From NCBI GenBank assembly GCA_033961575.1, contig CM066737.1, positions 103,258,709 through 103,322,708 on the forward strand: DNA of 64,000 nt, written 5' to 3'. The notes below the pieces were generated by a model, which did no database searches, was not told where the DNA came from, and worked only from the letters and a program-made list of their open reading frames with translations. The translations under genes and the position numbers were made by a program. Shown here in pieces: positions 10,946-22,495 of the stretch (the stretch's first letter is position 1; each line of letters begins with the position of its first letter). Source of the DNA: Aselliscus stoliczkanus (lineage: Eukaryota; Chordata; Mammalia; Chiroptera; Hipposideridae).

Positions 10946-11105
10946 TTTTAGCTGAGCCATCCTGCCACCTGTTGGCAGCTCAGTGGCAGCTCAGCTTGGG
11001 CTGGGCATCCAACTGCTGTTGCTCAGAGCTCAGCTAGCACTCTTGAGCCACTTGGCCGGCCCACATTGTACACTTTAAATTATTAGTAAATTATACCTCA
11101 ACAAA
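10500..11105 (+). mobile_element. L1 3' end, interrupted by a SINE
   Basis: ATTTCACTTATATGTGGAAT, the GGTTACCAGGTGCTTGGG motif, GGGAATGGGGAGATG, TGTACACTTTAAATTA and ATTATACCTCAACAAAGCTG are typical of the last part of a plus-strand L1. An (AC)-rich patch lies at 10797-10825. Confidence 0.75.
10910..11061 (-). mobile_element. tRNA-derived SINE (type 2) with (TTTA)n tail
   Basis: On the minus strand it starts GGCCGGCCAAGTGGCTCAAG and ends with CCACCTGTTGGCAG in reverse, followed by a tail of tandem ATTT units (10908-10950). The 16-bp TSD CACATTGTACACTTTA is perfect at 10894-10909 and 11062-11077. This body differs from type 1 at 2704. Confidence 0.85.
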
Positions 11106-11109
11106 GCTG

Positions 11110-11310
11110 GAAAATATAAACTCTTTTTAAAATATTTTGCAGCAAACTTTTATTGGGGGAGACAATGAACCTTTATACACATCATATCCTTTCATCTTCC
11201 CAGCAGCCCCATGGAATAAGCTGTTGAGATGAAGGAAATAAGGGGTAGAGAGATTAGGTTACTTGTCCAAGATCATACAACTCTAAGAAAGACAGAAGTG
11301 TAATATGTTG
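11110..11310 (-). mobile_element. MIR fragment
   Basis: ACACATCATATCCTTTCATC, AGCAGCCCCATGGAATAAGC, GGGGTAGAGAGATTAGGTTA and CTTGTCCAAGATCATACAAC follow reversed MIR. Confidence 0.6.
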
Positions 11311-12340
11311 ATCCCAGGGGTTGCTGGCTGGGTTTTTAGCAGTTATTCTCTGCTGACTGTCATGTAAGTCAAGCTGTAATTTGGAGCTCCCAAATGCTGA
11401 TACCCAGTCTCCACTTTCCCAGCCTGTCAACCTGTTATATGCACCACTGAAGGAGGGTATCCTTATTATTTAAAACTCCGGTCTCTAAATTGTTGATGCT
11501 GCTGGAGTTATGAGGCTCTGGGGGTGCTTGTATGAGAGGCCTGGGAGATTAATTTTATTAGAAATACTGGCAAAAGAGAACGTGAAATGGTGGATGCTTC
11601 TGCGATTTAAAATAAATTGCTGTGTGTGTGCTATTTCCTTCTCATAACACTCATGAGGGTTAAATAAAGGAAAGCTATTGGATGCTTGCTGTAGCCCCAG
11701 TGATGTCCCAAGAGTGATAAAAAGCCTTGTCTGAACTGGGGCCAGGTATTTTCTTGAAAAAGGAAGTCAGGCGTGTATAGAAATATGCACGCAGCTGGCA
11801 TAAAATAGGAGGAATGTTTAATCTGTCTTTTGAATGGATTAACAGTTGGTTTTAAAAAGGCACTTCTGACTTTTGGCTGTGAAGATCAGGAGGAAAGGCT
11901 GTACTACATAATGAGGATGAGAACCAAGCGGGAATTAGTTGTGTATCTGCAATCAGCAAAAAATAGCCATGAAATTGTTTCCAGGAAGAGCCAGACTTCC
12001 TTATGTCAAAACGAGATGGAAAAAGAAATCACCCTCATAGGACCCTTTCTAACACTGTTGATAAGTATTTGCTTTCAAAAGCAGCACACCATAGAGTGGG
12101 GCTGCCCAATATGAAAGCTGTAAGTGTAAAAGACAAACCAGATTTCTAAGACTTAGTAACAAAAAGAGCCAAATATCTCTTTGATAATTTTTTTTCACAC
12201 TGATTATATGCCAAAGTGATAGTATTTTTTGATATGTTGCACTAAACAAAATGTGTTATTAAAATGAATTCCACCTGTTTAATTTTGCTTCTCAGAATTT
12301 GACTACTAGAAATTTGAAATTCCATATGTGCCTGACATTA
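11311..12340. other. Unannotated DNA
   Basis: About 1 kb free of recognisable repeats. The 94-codon plus frame at 11830-12114 has no signal, domain or codon bias that would support a gene. Confidence 0.35.
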
Positions 12341-12344
12341 TATT

Positions 12345-12560
12345 TCAATTGGAAGGCAGTGATCTGGCTCTGAGTGTGGGCTTTGAGGTCTAACATCATG
12401 AAAGTGAAAGTAGTTCTGCCACTCACTTGCTGTATAACTGACAAAAAAACCCACCTTTTCGAGCTTTAGCTTTCACTTAAGTAAAACAGGTAAACCAATA
12501 GCTTTACTTTATTATGATGGTAAGAAACGTTGGCTATTGTGATGGTAAAAACAAATGAGC
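12345..12560 (+). mobile_element. MIR
   Basis: CTGAGTGTGGGCTTTGAGGT, TTCTGCCACTCACTTGCTGT, and an AGTAAAACAGG segment correspond to the forward MIR core and tail. Confidence 0.55.
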
Positions 12561-12599
12561 ATATTGAAAGTGGATGGCAGAGTGGCCCACACTAGATAA

Positions 12600-14690
12600 A
12601 TATTGGTTTTCTTCTTCCTTTTCTTCTTGCCACTATTTTTTAAAATTTGAGGGAAATGATTTTGAATTTTGAATCCTATACCCTGTCAAACTACCATTCA
12701 AGTGTAAAGAAAAATAAAGATACTTTTTATATATGCAGAGACTCATGGAGGCACTTTGAAACCATCACTTAAAGATGGATATCAATAGAATGAAAATGGG
12801 AACCAAGAGAGAGAAAGATGTGGCATAAGAATAACAGTGGTAAGCAAAAACCCAGAAAAAGCTGTTGATAATTGTACGTGCTCATAGATGCAAAAGCAAA
12901 ATGATAATACTACTAATAAACAATCTAAGATCTAAATTCCTATGTGATAAAAGGGGGAGAAAGAAGGGATATTTCAGTCTTGCTCAGGAAGAGATTTAGA
13001 AACTGATTGACTGAATACAATCAAAATACTACAATTGTAAGTATACTTTTGTTAAAAATGTAAGAGTATCAAGTAGCAAAATAGAAAAACGATGACTAGT
13101 TCTAGGTTACTATAGGAAAATTAAATAGAATACAAAAAACAGTTAATAGCACAGCAGTAGTAGGCAAAAAAGTAAAAAGAAACAAGAAAAAGCCATGATA
13201 AATAGAAAAAATGAAATAAGATGACAAGTAAATCGAAGAATATTAATAATTGCCTTAAATATAGATAGGTTAAATACACCTTTTTGAAAAACTAAAAACT
13301 TAGGTTATTTGAAAAAAAATATTTAAATCCAGTTGTATGCTCTTTACAAGAAATGACCTTAAAATGAAATAACATCGAAGCAAAAAGTAAAGCAAAAGTA
13401 AAGCATGGAAAAGATATATCATGAAGTGCTAAAATGAAAGAAAAAAAGAACAAAGAAAGAAAGCGCATAAATATTAATATTGTTAAAATAAAATTGAAGG
13501 TCAAAAGTACTAACTTTATGTTGACAGTAGATACATTTCTTTAAGACCTTAACAGCTATGAACAATAGAGTTTTTAAGTATATAAAGGAAAAACTAATAG
13601 AAATACAGGGCAATAGATAAATTCCCAAGCATATTGGTAGAACTTAACACAACTTCCCAGAAACTAATATCAAAAACACAAAAGCATTGCTATGTAGGGC
13701 TTTTAATTGCACATTTATGAAGTTTAACTTTATATGTTTTTATAACCATCAGACTGAAGATAACATTCTTTTGAAACAAGTATGACAACACATTCTCTAA
13801 AGCAGAAATCACAGGTCATGTTTTCTGATCACTATGTAGTAAAATTAGAAATTAATGGCAAAATAAAAGCCAAAATAACCCAATCATTCTTGCAATGAAG
13901 AGGGAAAAATATAAACTATAAGGGTAATCAAGGTCAAGGAGAGCCCTACAAAAAACAAAACACGTGGGGTACAGCCAATAAAAAGTGCTTCAAAAAATAT
14001 ACAGTTATAAATACATTTCCTAGAGAAGCGCAGAAAATTAAATTAGCAGTGAAATCTAAAATCCAATAAAAGAGCAGCAGAAAAACCTAAAAAAGGTAGA
14101 AACAGGCTGGCTGAGTGGTGCAGTGGTTAAGAGCTGGCTTGGGATGCCAGCGGCCCAGGTTTGGATCCCACATATGAGGGTCAGTGACACGGCCCTCTAA
14201 AAAAAAAGGTAGAAACAAATATAAAAGCAAATGTTAGTGGCGTTTCTCTAAATATTATAGAGTTAATCAATAGAACACAAATCTGATTCTTTTAAAAGAT
14301 CTCCCAAATAGTCTATCATTTGACAAGTGTGATGTCAAGAAAAATAAATAAGACATAAATAATCTTACACTCAGGTGCCAGTGTTTTGAGTAATTTGTCC
14401 AAAGCTGTCAAGCTCAGATAGCTTCCATGCTTTATAAGCAATTACAGAGCATATAACACTTTTTGAGGATAATATTTTATCTGATAGAAAAATCAGAAAA
14501 CTACCACACATACACACATAGTATTTGGCCAGCCTCAGCTTTGAAATTGTATCCAGAAGTCCCAAGTAAATTTAGCATTTGAAATCCAGCAGTGTTTAAA
14601 TTAGTATTACATAATGATGCAGTAGGATTTATCCAAGAAATTCAAGGATGGTTTAGAATTTGAATAGTATGTATGTATTTATTTAAATAA
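12600..14690 (+). mobile_element. Decayed L1 ORF2 region
   Basis: An A-rich plus strand with remnants such as AGTAGGATTTATCCAAGAAA, AAATAACCCAATCATTCTTG and ATTCCCAAGCATATTGGTAG typical of L1 ORF2. No frame survives. The same old L1 probably continues at 15.87-18.0 kb. Confidence 0.5.
14105..14201 (+). mobile_element. tRNA-derived SINE (type 1)
   Basis: Forward copy: GGCTGGCTGAGTGGTGCAGT, GTTAAGAGCTGGCTTGGG, a degenerate B box and ATGAGGGTCAGTGACACGG, then poly-A. TSD AAAAAAGGTAGAAACA (16 bp) is perfect at 14089-14104 and 14202-14217. Confidence 0.85.
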
Positions 14691-14694
14691 ACAA

Positions 14695-14965
14695 CAATCA
14701 TTTATTTTGCTCCAGAATTTTCATATGGGTAGGAATTATGGGGTTGGACTTGTCTATGCTCCATAATATCTGGAACTTCAACTGCAATGATTAGAATTTC
14801 TGGGGGTGGGAAGAGATGGAGACTTGCTGGACATCTCTCCCTCTTCATGTAGTCTCATGGTGTCTTCATGTGGCCTCTCCATGTGGTGACTCTAGCATAG
14901 TGGTCTCCGAGTAGTCAGGTTGCTTATTTAGCAGCCCAGGGATCCTGGAAAAAGTTTTATAAGAG
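14695..14965. mobile_element. Ancient repeat, class uncertain
   Basis: TTATTTTGCTCCAGAATTTT, ACTTGTCTATGCTCCATAAT and CATGTGGCCTCTCCATGTGG resemble an old LTR-like repeat widespread in mammals. I cannot name the family safely. Confidence 0.35.
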
Positions 14966-15041
14966 ACCCCAGCAGATACTACAAAGTTTCTTTCTTTCTT
15001 TGTTACTTTCTTTGTTTTTTTCTTTGTTTTTTTATTTTTTT

Positions 15042-15172
15042 ATTTTTTTAGCTTAGCCATCCTGCCACCTGTTGGCAGCTCAGCTCAGGCTGGGCATCGA
15101 ACTGCTATTGCTCAGAGCTCAGCTCGCACGCTTGAGTGAGCTCTTAACCAACTGAGCCACTCAGCCGGCCCT
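15042..15172 (-). mobile_element. tRNA-derived SINE (type 2)
   Basis: The same body as at 10910: CATCCTGCCACCTGTTGGCA, GGGCATCGAACTGCTATTGC and TGAGCCACTCAGCCGGCCC. Its T-rich tail merges with repeated TTTCTTTG units, so the TSD cannot be read. Confidence 0.8.
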
Positions 15173-15193
15173 TTGTCTCTTTCTTTGTTTCTT

Positions 15194-15266
<73 letters not shown>

Positions 15267-15395
15267 CCTCTTCCTCTTCCCCTTCCTTCCTTCCTTCTTT
15301 CCTTCCTTCCTTCCTTCCTTCCTTCCTTCCTTCCTTCCTTCCTTCCTTCCTTCCTTCCTTCCTTCCTCCCTCTCTCCCTCTCTTCTTCTCTTTCT
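15173..15395. repeat. (TC)n and (TTCC)n microsatellite block
   Basis: About 57 bp of TC units (15197-15253) pass through a mixed CTTCCT zone into about 90 bp of CCTT units (15283-15366). The open frame of Leu/Ser and Phe/Leu/Pro/Ser repeats across it (15173-15400) is an artefact of the repeat. Confidence 0.9.
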
Positions 15396-15862
15396 ATTAA
15401 ATTTATTGGAGTGACATTGGTTAGTAAAATTATGTAGGTTTCAGATGTACAATTCTGTAATCCATCATCTCTATATCACATTGTGTGCTCACCACCCAGA
15501 GTCAGTTCTCCTTCCATCACCATATATTTTGATCCCATTTACCTTCATCTACCACTCCCTCCCCCCTCCCCCTCTGGTAACCACTAAACTGTTGTCTGTG
15601 TCTATGAGGTTTTGTTTCTTTGTTTGTCTTGTTCCTTTGTTGCTTTCAGTTTTATATTCCACATATGAGTGAAGTCATATAGTACTTGATTTTTTCTGTA
15701 TGACTTATTTCACTTAGCATGATAACCTCTGGTTCCATCTATGTTGTCACAAATAGCAGTATTTCATCTTTTCTTATGGCTGAGTAGTATTCCATTGTGT
15801 ATATGTACTACATCCTCTTTATCCAGTCATCTATCGAAGGACATTTTGGTTATTTCCATGTT
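15396..15862 (-). mobile_element. L1 3' end
   Basis: ATTAAATTTATTGGAGTGAC, TCCACATATGAGTGAAGTCA, TGGCTGAGTAGTATTCCATT and TCTTTATCCAGTCATCTATC are the reversed end of an L1. It is 5'-truncated and inserted in the older plus-strand L1 remains. Confidence 0.75.
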
Positions 15863-16727
15863 ATTTATGACAGCAACAGATTAAAGTCAAACTTAGTAAT
15901 TAGCTCATGTATGCTGAAAAATAACTATATAGTTAAATTTAAGACTGATTTCTCCTGTGCTTAAAAGAGAAATATAAGAAGCATTTTTATTAAATCCAAG
16001 AATAATACAAAATACCCATTTTCATTGTTTTACTGTCAAAGAAGGAGGACAGGGAAAAGACACAATAGGTATAAATATTGAAAAGGAGAGAGAAAAAGTC
16101 TTTGCTTGAAGATAATGCTGATTATCTGATTTGAAAATACAAAAGATTTCTCTGAAAAATGATTAAAACTATTAATGCTCTATCATTGAGAAGGTATAAA
16201 ATAAAAATTACAAACATTAATAACTTTATACTAGAAATAACTAACCTATTTGGAAATGGAATGTAAAAAAGATTATGTTCACAATATCAACAATAGCAAA
16301 TACATTAAAAAAAATAAAACCAGAACTAAACCTAATATAATTTGTAAGATTTAGATGAGGAAAATTAAAAGAGAAATCTTTGCCAAAGGATTTTAAATAA
16401 TCTATGAAAAATACAGTTGTCCTGTTTCTGGATGATAAAAGTTGATGTGATAAAGATTTAAGCTTTTGTTTTCCAAATCAAAATTCAAACAATAAATTTT
16501 AAAAGGAAGTTAACAATCCAACCCTAAAATTCATATAAAAGTGAAAATGTATTAAAAAGCAAGAGAGTTTTTAAAAAGAGGATAGCTTGCCTTATCAGAA
16601 ACAAATATTTTACAAGTACTCTATGAAGCCACAGGACTTCAAATAAAACCTATACTACTTAAAACTAACAGAAATATGTTAATAGAACAGAAAAGGGAAT
16701 TCAAAAGCTCATGCATGTTTATTTGTA
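15863..16727 (+). mobile_element. Decayed L1 ORF2 region
   Basis: A-rich plus strand with remnants such as AAGCCACAGGACTTCAAATA and TTCTGGATGATAAAAG, consistent with the L1 seen at 12.6-14.7 kb. No intact frame. Confidence 0.45.
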
Positions 16728-17304
16728 CAGCAGGTCCTCGAATAACCTTGTTTCATTCAATGTCCTTTCGTTATAATGTTGAGAAAAAATTGCTTCCCAG
16801 CCAAGGTCACGGTCTGTGGGGGATTTGCATGTTCTCCCCAGGTCAGCGTGGATTTTCTCCAGGGACTCTGGTTTCCTCCCACATCCCAAAGGTGTGCATG
16901 TAGGGGTGAACTGTTGTGTCTCCATTGTCCCAGTCTGAGAGAATGTAGGTGTGTGTGATGTGCCCTGTGATGGGAGGGTGTCTGTCCAGGGTGGGTCCAG
17001 CCTTGTGTCCTGAGCCACGTGTGACCCTGAACTGGAATAAGCTGGTTGGGAGAGAATTATCTTGTTTTTATTCATCCTTCTTAAATGTCTACAGAGCTCA
17101 CATTTGTTTCAATGTTTCATATTAGAAGTGTTCTGGGTCTTTATTTAGAAGTTTGTGATGTTTTTGTGACCAGGACTATGCCAAAGCAACTTAACTCTTA
17201 TTCATATCAATTAGCCTATGGTCAAATTTATTTTGTTATACGTCATTTGGCTTAAACTCACAGGTTCCAAATACCTATCGAAGATGTTAAGTGAGGACTT
17301 TCTG
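16728..17304. mobile_element. TIR DNA transposon (Kanga-like, Tc1/mariner type)
   Basis: The left end CAGCAGGTCCTCGAATAACC pairs with the complement of the right end, CAGAAAGTCCTCACTTAACA, and TA stands on both sides (16726-16727 and 17305-17306). Inside are ATTTGCATGTTCTCCCCAGG, CTGGTTTCCTCCCACATCCC and GTGACCCTGAACTGGAATAA, a block I remember from old mammalian DNA elements. At 577 bp it is too short for a transposase. The 118-codon minus frame (16719-17075) is not transposase-like. Confidence 0.65.
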
Positions 17305-17306
17305 TA

Positions 17307-18018
17307 ACCAGTAGACGACTAGATTTGCTGGGCAAAGATGGACTAGGCAGAAAATGAAGTTGATATAATTTGCTATCTATATGGAAAACCAATATTTTAG
17401 ATTCCTAATAAACACCATTATATTTTTTATGTTTATTTAAATTATTATTAAGAAATTTCAGTTAGATTCAAGAGTCAAATGTAAAATCAAAATTATAAAA
17501 GTATGAAAAAACATTCAGGAGAATATAAATGACATAAAACAATCCCCAAACTTTCTTATTTAAATGGAAAAAGAGAAATCACAACATAATACATGTCATG
17601 TATTATGTCAAAGCAGGAAAAAATAAAACCCAAAGAACTTGAAAGATCTATATCAATATGCTTAGAGTGATTACTTCTAGGAACCACCTAAATGTCCAGC
17701 AGGAGAAAAATAGTTAAATTAATTATGAAAACTCCTTGAAAGCAATATCAGCTGTGAAATAAAATCTAAGGGGATCTACATTTATTTACATGGAATGATC
17801 TCCAGGACATTTTACTAGTTGAATTAAAAAAGCAAGTCACCCTTCCTCTCTATGTAAGTATCTAAGTGTATTTATATTTATACTGTAAAAACCATAGAAA
17901 AAGTAATAGAAGATAGAAGGACTGGAATGATATTGTAACACTTTGTAAGGAATGGTGGCCTATAGGGGTTGGTAAAAGGGTATGGGCAGTGATTTTGGTA
18001 CTTTGCTGTTTAACTCTT
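17307..18018 (+). mobile_element. Decayed L1 3' portion
   Basis: AAGTTGATATAATTTGCTAT, CCACCTAAATGTCCAGCAGG and ACTTTGTAAGGAATGGTGGC suit the ORF2 C-terminus and 3'UTR of an old plus-strand L1. Confidence 0.45.
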
Positions 18019-18211
18019 CAGCATCATCTGATAGAACTTTCTGTGATGAAGGAAATATTCTGTATCTGTGCTGTCCTATTCAGTACCACTACTGACATGT
18101 AGCTGCTGAGCACTTGAAATATGGCTTTTACTGAGGAAATGAATCTTTAATTTTTCTTAATTTTCAATTTAAATAGCCACATATGATTACTGGCTACTGT
18201 GTTGGACTGTG
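18019..18211 (+). mobile_element. hAT-Charlie non-autonomous element
   Basis: Begins CAG, continues ATAGAACTTTCTGTGATGAA, GTGCTGTCCTATTCAGTACC, GAGCACTTGAAATATGGC and ends ACTGTGTTGGACTGTG. The two outer 8-mers, TAACTCTT (18011-18018) and CAACTCTA (18212-18219), agree at 6 of 8 positions, as expected of an old hAT TSD. Confidence 0.65.
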
Positions 18212-18284
18212 CAACTCTATATACTTTATTTAGTATTGTTTGAAAAAAACTTATTTTTTTAACAATAAAAATGTCCACCTCTGT

Positions 18285-18650
18285 TATGGTTTAGGTTATG
18301 CTGTGATGACAAACTGCTGTAAACAATCTGTTACTTAGCAGATGCTTATTTCCTATTGCACATGTTCATAATGAGTTGGCTGGTGGGCTTGGCTCCACAT
18401 CTTGTCATCCAAGGATACAGGCTGATGAAGTCAACACCTGGAGCTTCACTGGTCACCATGGCAAGAGGAAGATGATACGGGGTCTCTCAGTGGCAATTGA
18501 AAGCCTTTTTCCTGGAAGGAATTAACACATGTCCCTTTTTGAATTTCATTGGCCAAAGCGAGTTTCATGGCCACCCTGAGTCCCAAATAGACCATGTGAC
18601 CACAGTGAGGAGAATCTGCATATAGCCCTAATGTCTGCCACATTTACATA
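18285..18650. mobile_element. Ancient repeat, class uncertain
   Basis: GTTGGCTGGTGGGCTTGGCT, TTTCATTGGCCAAAGCGAGT and CCTAATGTCTGCCAC match an old interspersed repeat seen in many mammals. Possibly the same broad type as 14.7 kb. Confidence 0.35.
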
Positions 18651-19615
18651 ATTTTCTTTTTAATTAAGAAAGGAAAAAGAAAAAGCCAAGTGAGAACGCT
18701 GGAGCTCAGACCTCTGCATTCATAAAAGCTTAATTAATATTTGAAAGTTACTCACCTATCTCCTTCCTCATTTGAGTAAAAAACAGCCATCTTCATTTAT
18801 AGAACTGGAGTACTTAGCATATGCTGTAAAAGTAGGTGGTTGCTTCTACAGTTATTTTGGTTGAATAGCTGGGGAAATGTTTTAATAAGAGTTAACATTT
18901 TTTTATCTCTTAAAGTAGTCAGGCTGAAACTAAATATGTGTCTATTTTTCCAAATAGCAATTTATTTCAAGAACATATTCCAATTACTGATAACACTATG
19001 ATTAATGATATTTCTGCAATGGTGTGCACGTGTCTTCTAGTAATATGATAGTGTACGGTTTTGATGGCATTTGGAAAATTGGTAGAATTGAGAATTTACT
19101 GCTCATTTCTACTCTTCAATGACTGCAAATGAAAGCAGTGTCATATATAAGAAAGTATAAAATACTCACTGGGAAAAAATGTGATGGTAAATGAACCAGG
19201 AATTTGAGCCACGCTAACTCTAAAGAATGAGCCTCTGGATCCTATAAGAACTGATTTTGCTTACTCTGCACAGATTTGAATCTGATAAGGAGACATTAAT
19301 GTGAGGGGAAACATTTTAGCCTATGTAATCCTACTTTATCTTGCTGGAATCTAGGCACTAATGGGAGAATAAATGCAGTCACTCTGAGTACATTACTGAC
19401 TATTCTATTCAGAACGTATGGAAGAGGAACATCGTGCTTTATCAATGACTGCTTCCTGCATCTGTCTAGTACCTGGCACATTGACTAGCCTGGGTAAGTC
19501 CTCAATTCATGTAGTGATATCATTTAAGTCTCCTTTACGCTGCTGAGCTGTGCCTGAAATTCAGTGTATTTCAAACAAGGCCTATGTGAAAGCACTTAGC
19601 CCTTTGAATAGGAAT
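18651..19615. other. Unannotated DNA
   Basis: About 1 kb with no recognisable repeat or exon. The 61-codon minus frame at 19296-19481 has no supporting feature. Confidence 0.35.
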
Positions 19616-20165
19616 GAGTTACCACAAGGAGTTGAAGCCCCCTGAACAAACCCCCAAAACACACTTGTACTCAAACAAAGTTAGGTTTATTGATTGAGCA
19701 TGTTGCCACAATAAATACCATCTGCCGAAAGAACCATAAGAGCGTCCTGGGAAGGCCTCTATAGAGGGCTTTAGCTTGTGCTAAATCCTCTAAGGAGGAT
19801 TTAAGAAACCAGGGCCTCTTTTAGCTTGCCTATTATCAAGCAGCTGGGACAGTTTGGTGGTTGGGTATCTTAATAATGTCTATCTAGGAGGCAGAAGGAT
19901 TAAAGCAAAGCTTGAGTGGTTATATGTGAAAAAGCCACGGTCACTCATGCAGATCGGAAGGTGGGAGTAGGGAATGTTAATCATTTTTGTGGTTGTGGAT
20001 TGGCATTGTTCTGACATGGTCACAGGATGGCCTTGTCAAAGCATAGTTCATGTTTTGTCAACTTTGCTTATGGTCAGTTGAGAATATCAGGGTTGGCTCC
20101 AATAGGGCTCTTCTTACGTTCTCTGGCACATAGGTACCTCCTTGTTCAAAATGGCTTTAGGATCT
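19616..20165. mobile_element. Possible LTR-derived segment
   Basis: Regular, moderately GC-balanced sequence with GTTAGGTTTATTGATTGAGC near the left, reading like a reversed LTR polyadenylation region. No family match or TSD. Low confidence. Confidence 0.25.
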
Positions 20166-20690
20166 GCTCCTAGCCTCCTATACTTAATTACTCCATTAGA
20201 TTGAATTTCAAAGAAAGAATGAGCTATTGAGGTTTTTGGAGGAAAGAGGAACCTGACCACATCTTCCTAGGTTGTCGTAGGGTGTGAGGACAAATCTAGA
20301 CAAGAAACCTGAAAGAGACAACTGTTCAATTCTATAAATGACTTGACTATGTCCAGGTGAGCACTGGTGCATTCCTCATCATCACCTGTGCACACATGGA
20401 AGAGGAACTTAGTGATTGCTTTCTTGGCCCCAATCTTTCCCCCTTCCCTACATCCATACTCTTTCCTTGGCATTACCATGGTATATATCCTCACCTTTTG
20501 ACTTAGGACTTGGCCGTGTGACTTTGGCCAATGGAATTTTTAGCAGACATAATGCAAGCAGAAAAGACTTCTTTGAGGAAATGAATTAAAGCCAAGATAT
20601 GAAAGATGACGGGTTTGGCTAAGCCAAGGAGGAGGGTGAGCTTGGGGACAATGAGCTTTCCAGGAAGAGGGAAGAATACTAAAGAGATCC
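20166..20690. other. Unannotated DNA with a small LTR-like scrap
   Basis: GGCCGTGTGACTTTGGCCAA near 20510-20530 resembles the repeat at 8.5 kb. The 75-codon minus frame (20267-20494) shows nothing recognisable. Confidence 0.3.
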
Positions 20691-20905
20691 AGAAGAGGGG
20701 AGCACAGAGTTCAATGGAGAGGTTGTCTTAATGACTGGCGCGAGAAAGGCAGGGACTAGAAAACAGCCAGCTTCACAGGCTGGTCGTATAGAAGATTTAG
20801 GAAGGTATCACAACAGTAAGAGAAAACTATGGAAGAGGTTTAACCCAGAAGTGACATGATCTAATTTACTTTTTTGAAAGATCCCTTTGGTTGCAGATTT
20901 GTTAT
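20691..20905 (-). mobile_element. L2-like fragment
   Basis: GAAGTGACATGATCTAATTT and TTGAAAGATCCCTTTGG resemble reversed L2-type LINE sequence. Strongly decayed. Confidence 0.35.
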
Positions 20906-21850
20906 GATAATTAGGGACCAAATTTGGGACAAATGAGTCCTAGCATTTTCCCATCTTTGTCAGAGTTCCACGTAATACAAATTGGCTCTCTCATTTGTTC
21001 CATTAAACTCAATGACTTTGTTTAGGCAAAGTGGCTCCTGGACATCATCCCAGAGAGGGGTTAGAAGGTTCTTCATAAAATTCTAAATTTACTAAATAAA
21101 AATTAGAGAGTAGCAGAAAGAATTGATTTTGGGGACAGCCAACAGTCCTTGGTGGCACTGGGCCAAGCAGAGAAAGGCCATTAAGCTGGATTTAGAAGGC
21201 TGTGGCTGTGAGTAACTGAGGGGGTGCCATTTTCTTCCAATGGTGACTCATTATGGAAATGAGGTTGATAGGAATAAATAGAATTTTTCTATGTGAGAAC
21301 TAAAAAGACACAACCCTTTCCAGCATAACCTCTTTCTAATTATTCAGATTTGGATCTCACCTGGAGGTGCATTTTGAAGCTATGTCATATGTTCAATTAT
21401 CATTTGGAAACTCAAGAGGGCTAATATACCACATAGCCTTTCACAGGACAACAAAATTAAGGTGAAAGTAAGATCATATGACAGACACTAAGTCTTAGGA
21501 ACTTGACATTCTGAGAACAGGAAATTCAATTACAAGAAGAAATTTGGCTTGCTTTTTAAAGTTGCCTTATTTGTTTTCAAAAATGAAGAATTTTGGAAAC
21601 ATAAAAAAATGGGCTAAAAAAGTGGGTTATGGATTGTTGATTTTGCTGTTTACCAAAGGCTGTAGGCCTGGTTTTTCTTTATAACCTGATGAATCCATGC
21701 TTTTATTTCCAGCATGAATGACTTATGAGGGGAACTTTTGTGGCACCATAGTTGTTTGCAGGCTAAAATGTTATATAATTGTTAGGAAAACATGTTTTTA
21801 GGAAGTTGAATTGTGCAAGCATAAATTGTGTTAAATGTTGACAGAGGTCT
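20906..21850. other. Unannotated DNA
   Basis: Nothing recognised across this interval on either strand. Confidence 0.35.
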
Positions 21851-22072
21851 TAAGAGTTTCTCAAGTTCAGCCCTGTTGACATTTTGTGCTAGATAATTCT
21901 TTGTTGTGGGAGCCGTTCTGTGCATGGTAGGATGTTTAGCAGCATCTTTGGTTTTTACCTATTAGATGCCAATAGCATTCCCACCCCCTCCACAGTAGTG
22001 ACAAATGGAAATGTCTCCAGATATTGCAAATGTACCCTGGGAGGCAAAATCACCCCAGGTTGAGAACTACTG
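21851..22072 (-). mobile_element. MER5A-type hAT element
   Basis: Reading in reverse it starts from the TIR (GTTGAGAACTACTG at 22059-22072 is the reverse of CAGTAGTTCTCAAC) and carries ATGTCTCCAGATATTGC and GGATGTTTAGCAGCATC. The left end TTTCTCAAGTTCAG is worn. The 94-codon frame from 22005 crosses its border and is not a gene. Confidence 0.7.
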
Positions 22073-22327
22073 TGTTAGATACTATCTAAACACTGCCTTT
22101 GAAATGACTGTTGAACAGATTTTAACTGTTTCTCACTTTTTAAATTACGCCCAATTAGAAGATAGGCTATTTATAAATAGGTTCAGGTCTGACATCAGCC
22201 CAAAAAGAAGACTTCTGCATATGTTATCCTGTGGTTTCCATCATGGCAAACACTGGGGTGAAATGTCAGAGGTGTTTGTTGAGTTTTAGAAAATCTTTCA
22301 GTGGTCTGTCATGAGGATAAAAGAATT
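22073..22327. other. Unannotated DNA
   Basis: Nothing recognised. Confidence 0.3.
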
Positions 22328-22331
22328 TAAA

Positions 22332-22407
<76 letters not shown>

Positions 22408-22495
22408 GGGAGACAGAGAAATGGGGAGACAGAGAAATGGGGAGAGAGAGAGAAATGGGGAGAGAGAAAGAAATGGGGAAAAGAGAAAGGGAAAA
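22328..22495. repeat. (GA)n microsatellite and purine tract
   Basis: About 75 bp of uninterrupted AG units (22332-22403), then diverged units of the form GAAATGGGGAGAGA repeated about four times to 22480. It is purine-only over most of its length. Confidence 0.9.

Noticed and set aside
15173..15400. 75-codon frame rich in Leu, Ser, Phe and Pro
   Set aside because: Produced entirely by (TC)n and (TTCC)n repeats.
16719..17075. 118-codon minus-strand frame
   Set aside because: Lies in a TIR element core and crosses its left end. Not transposase-like.
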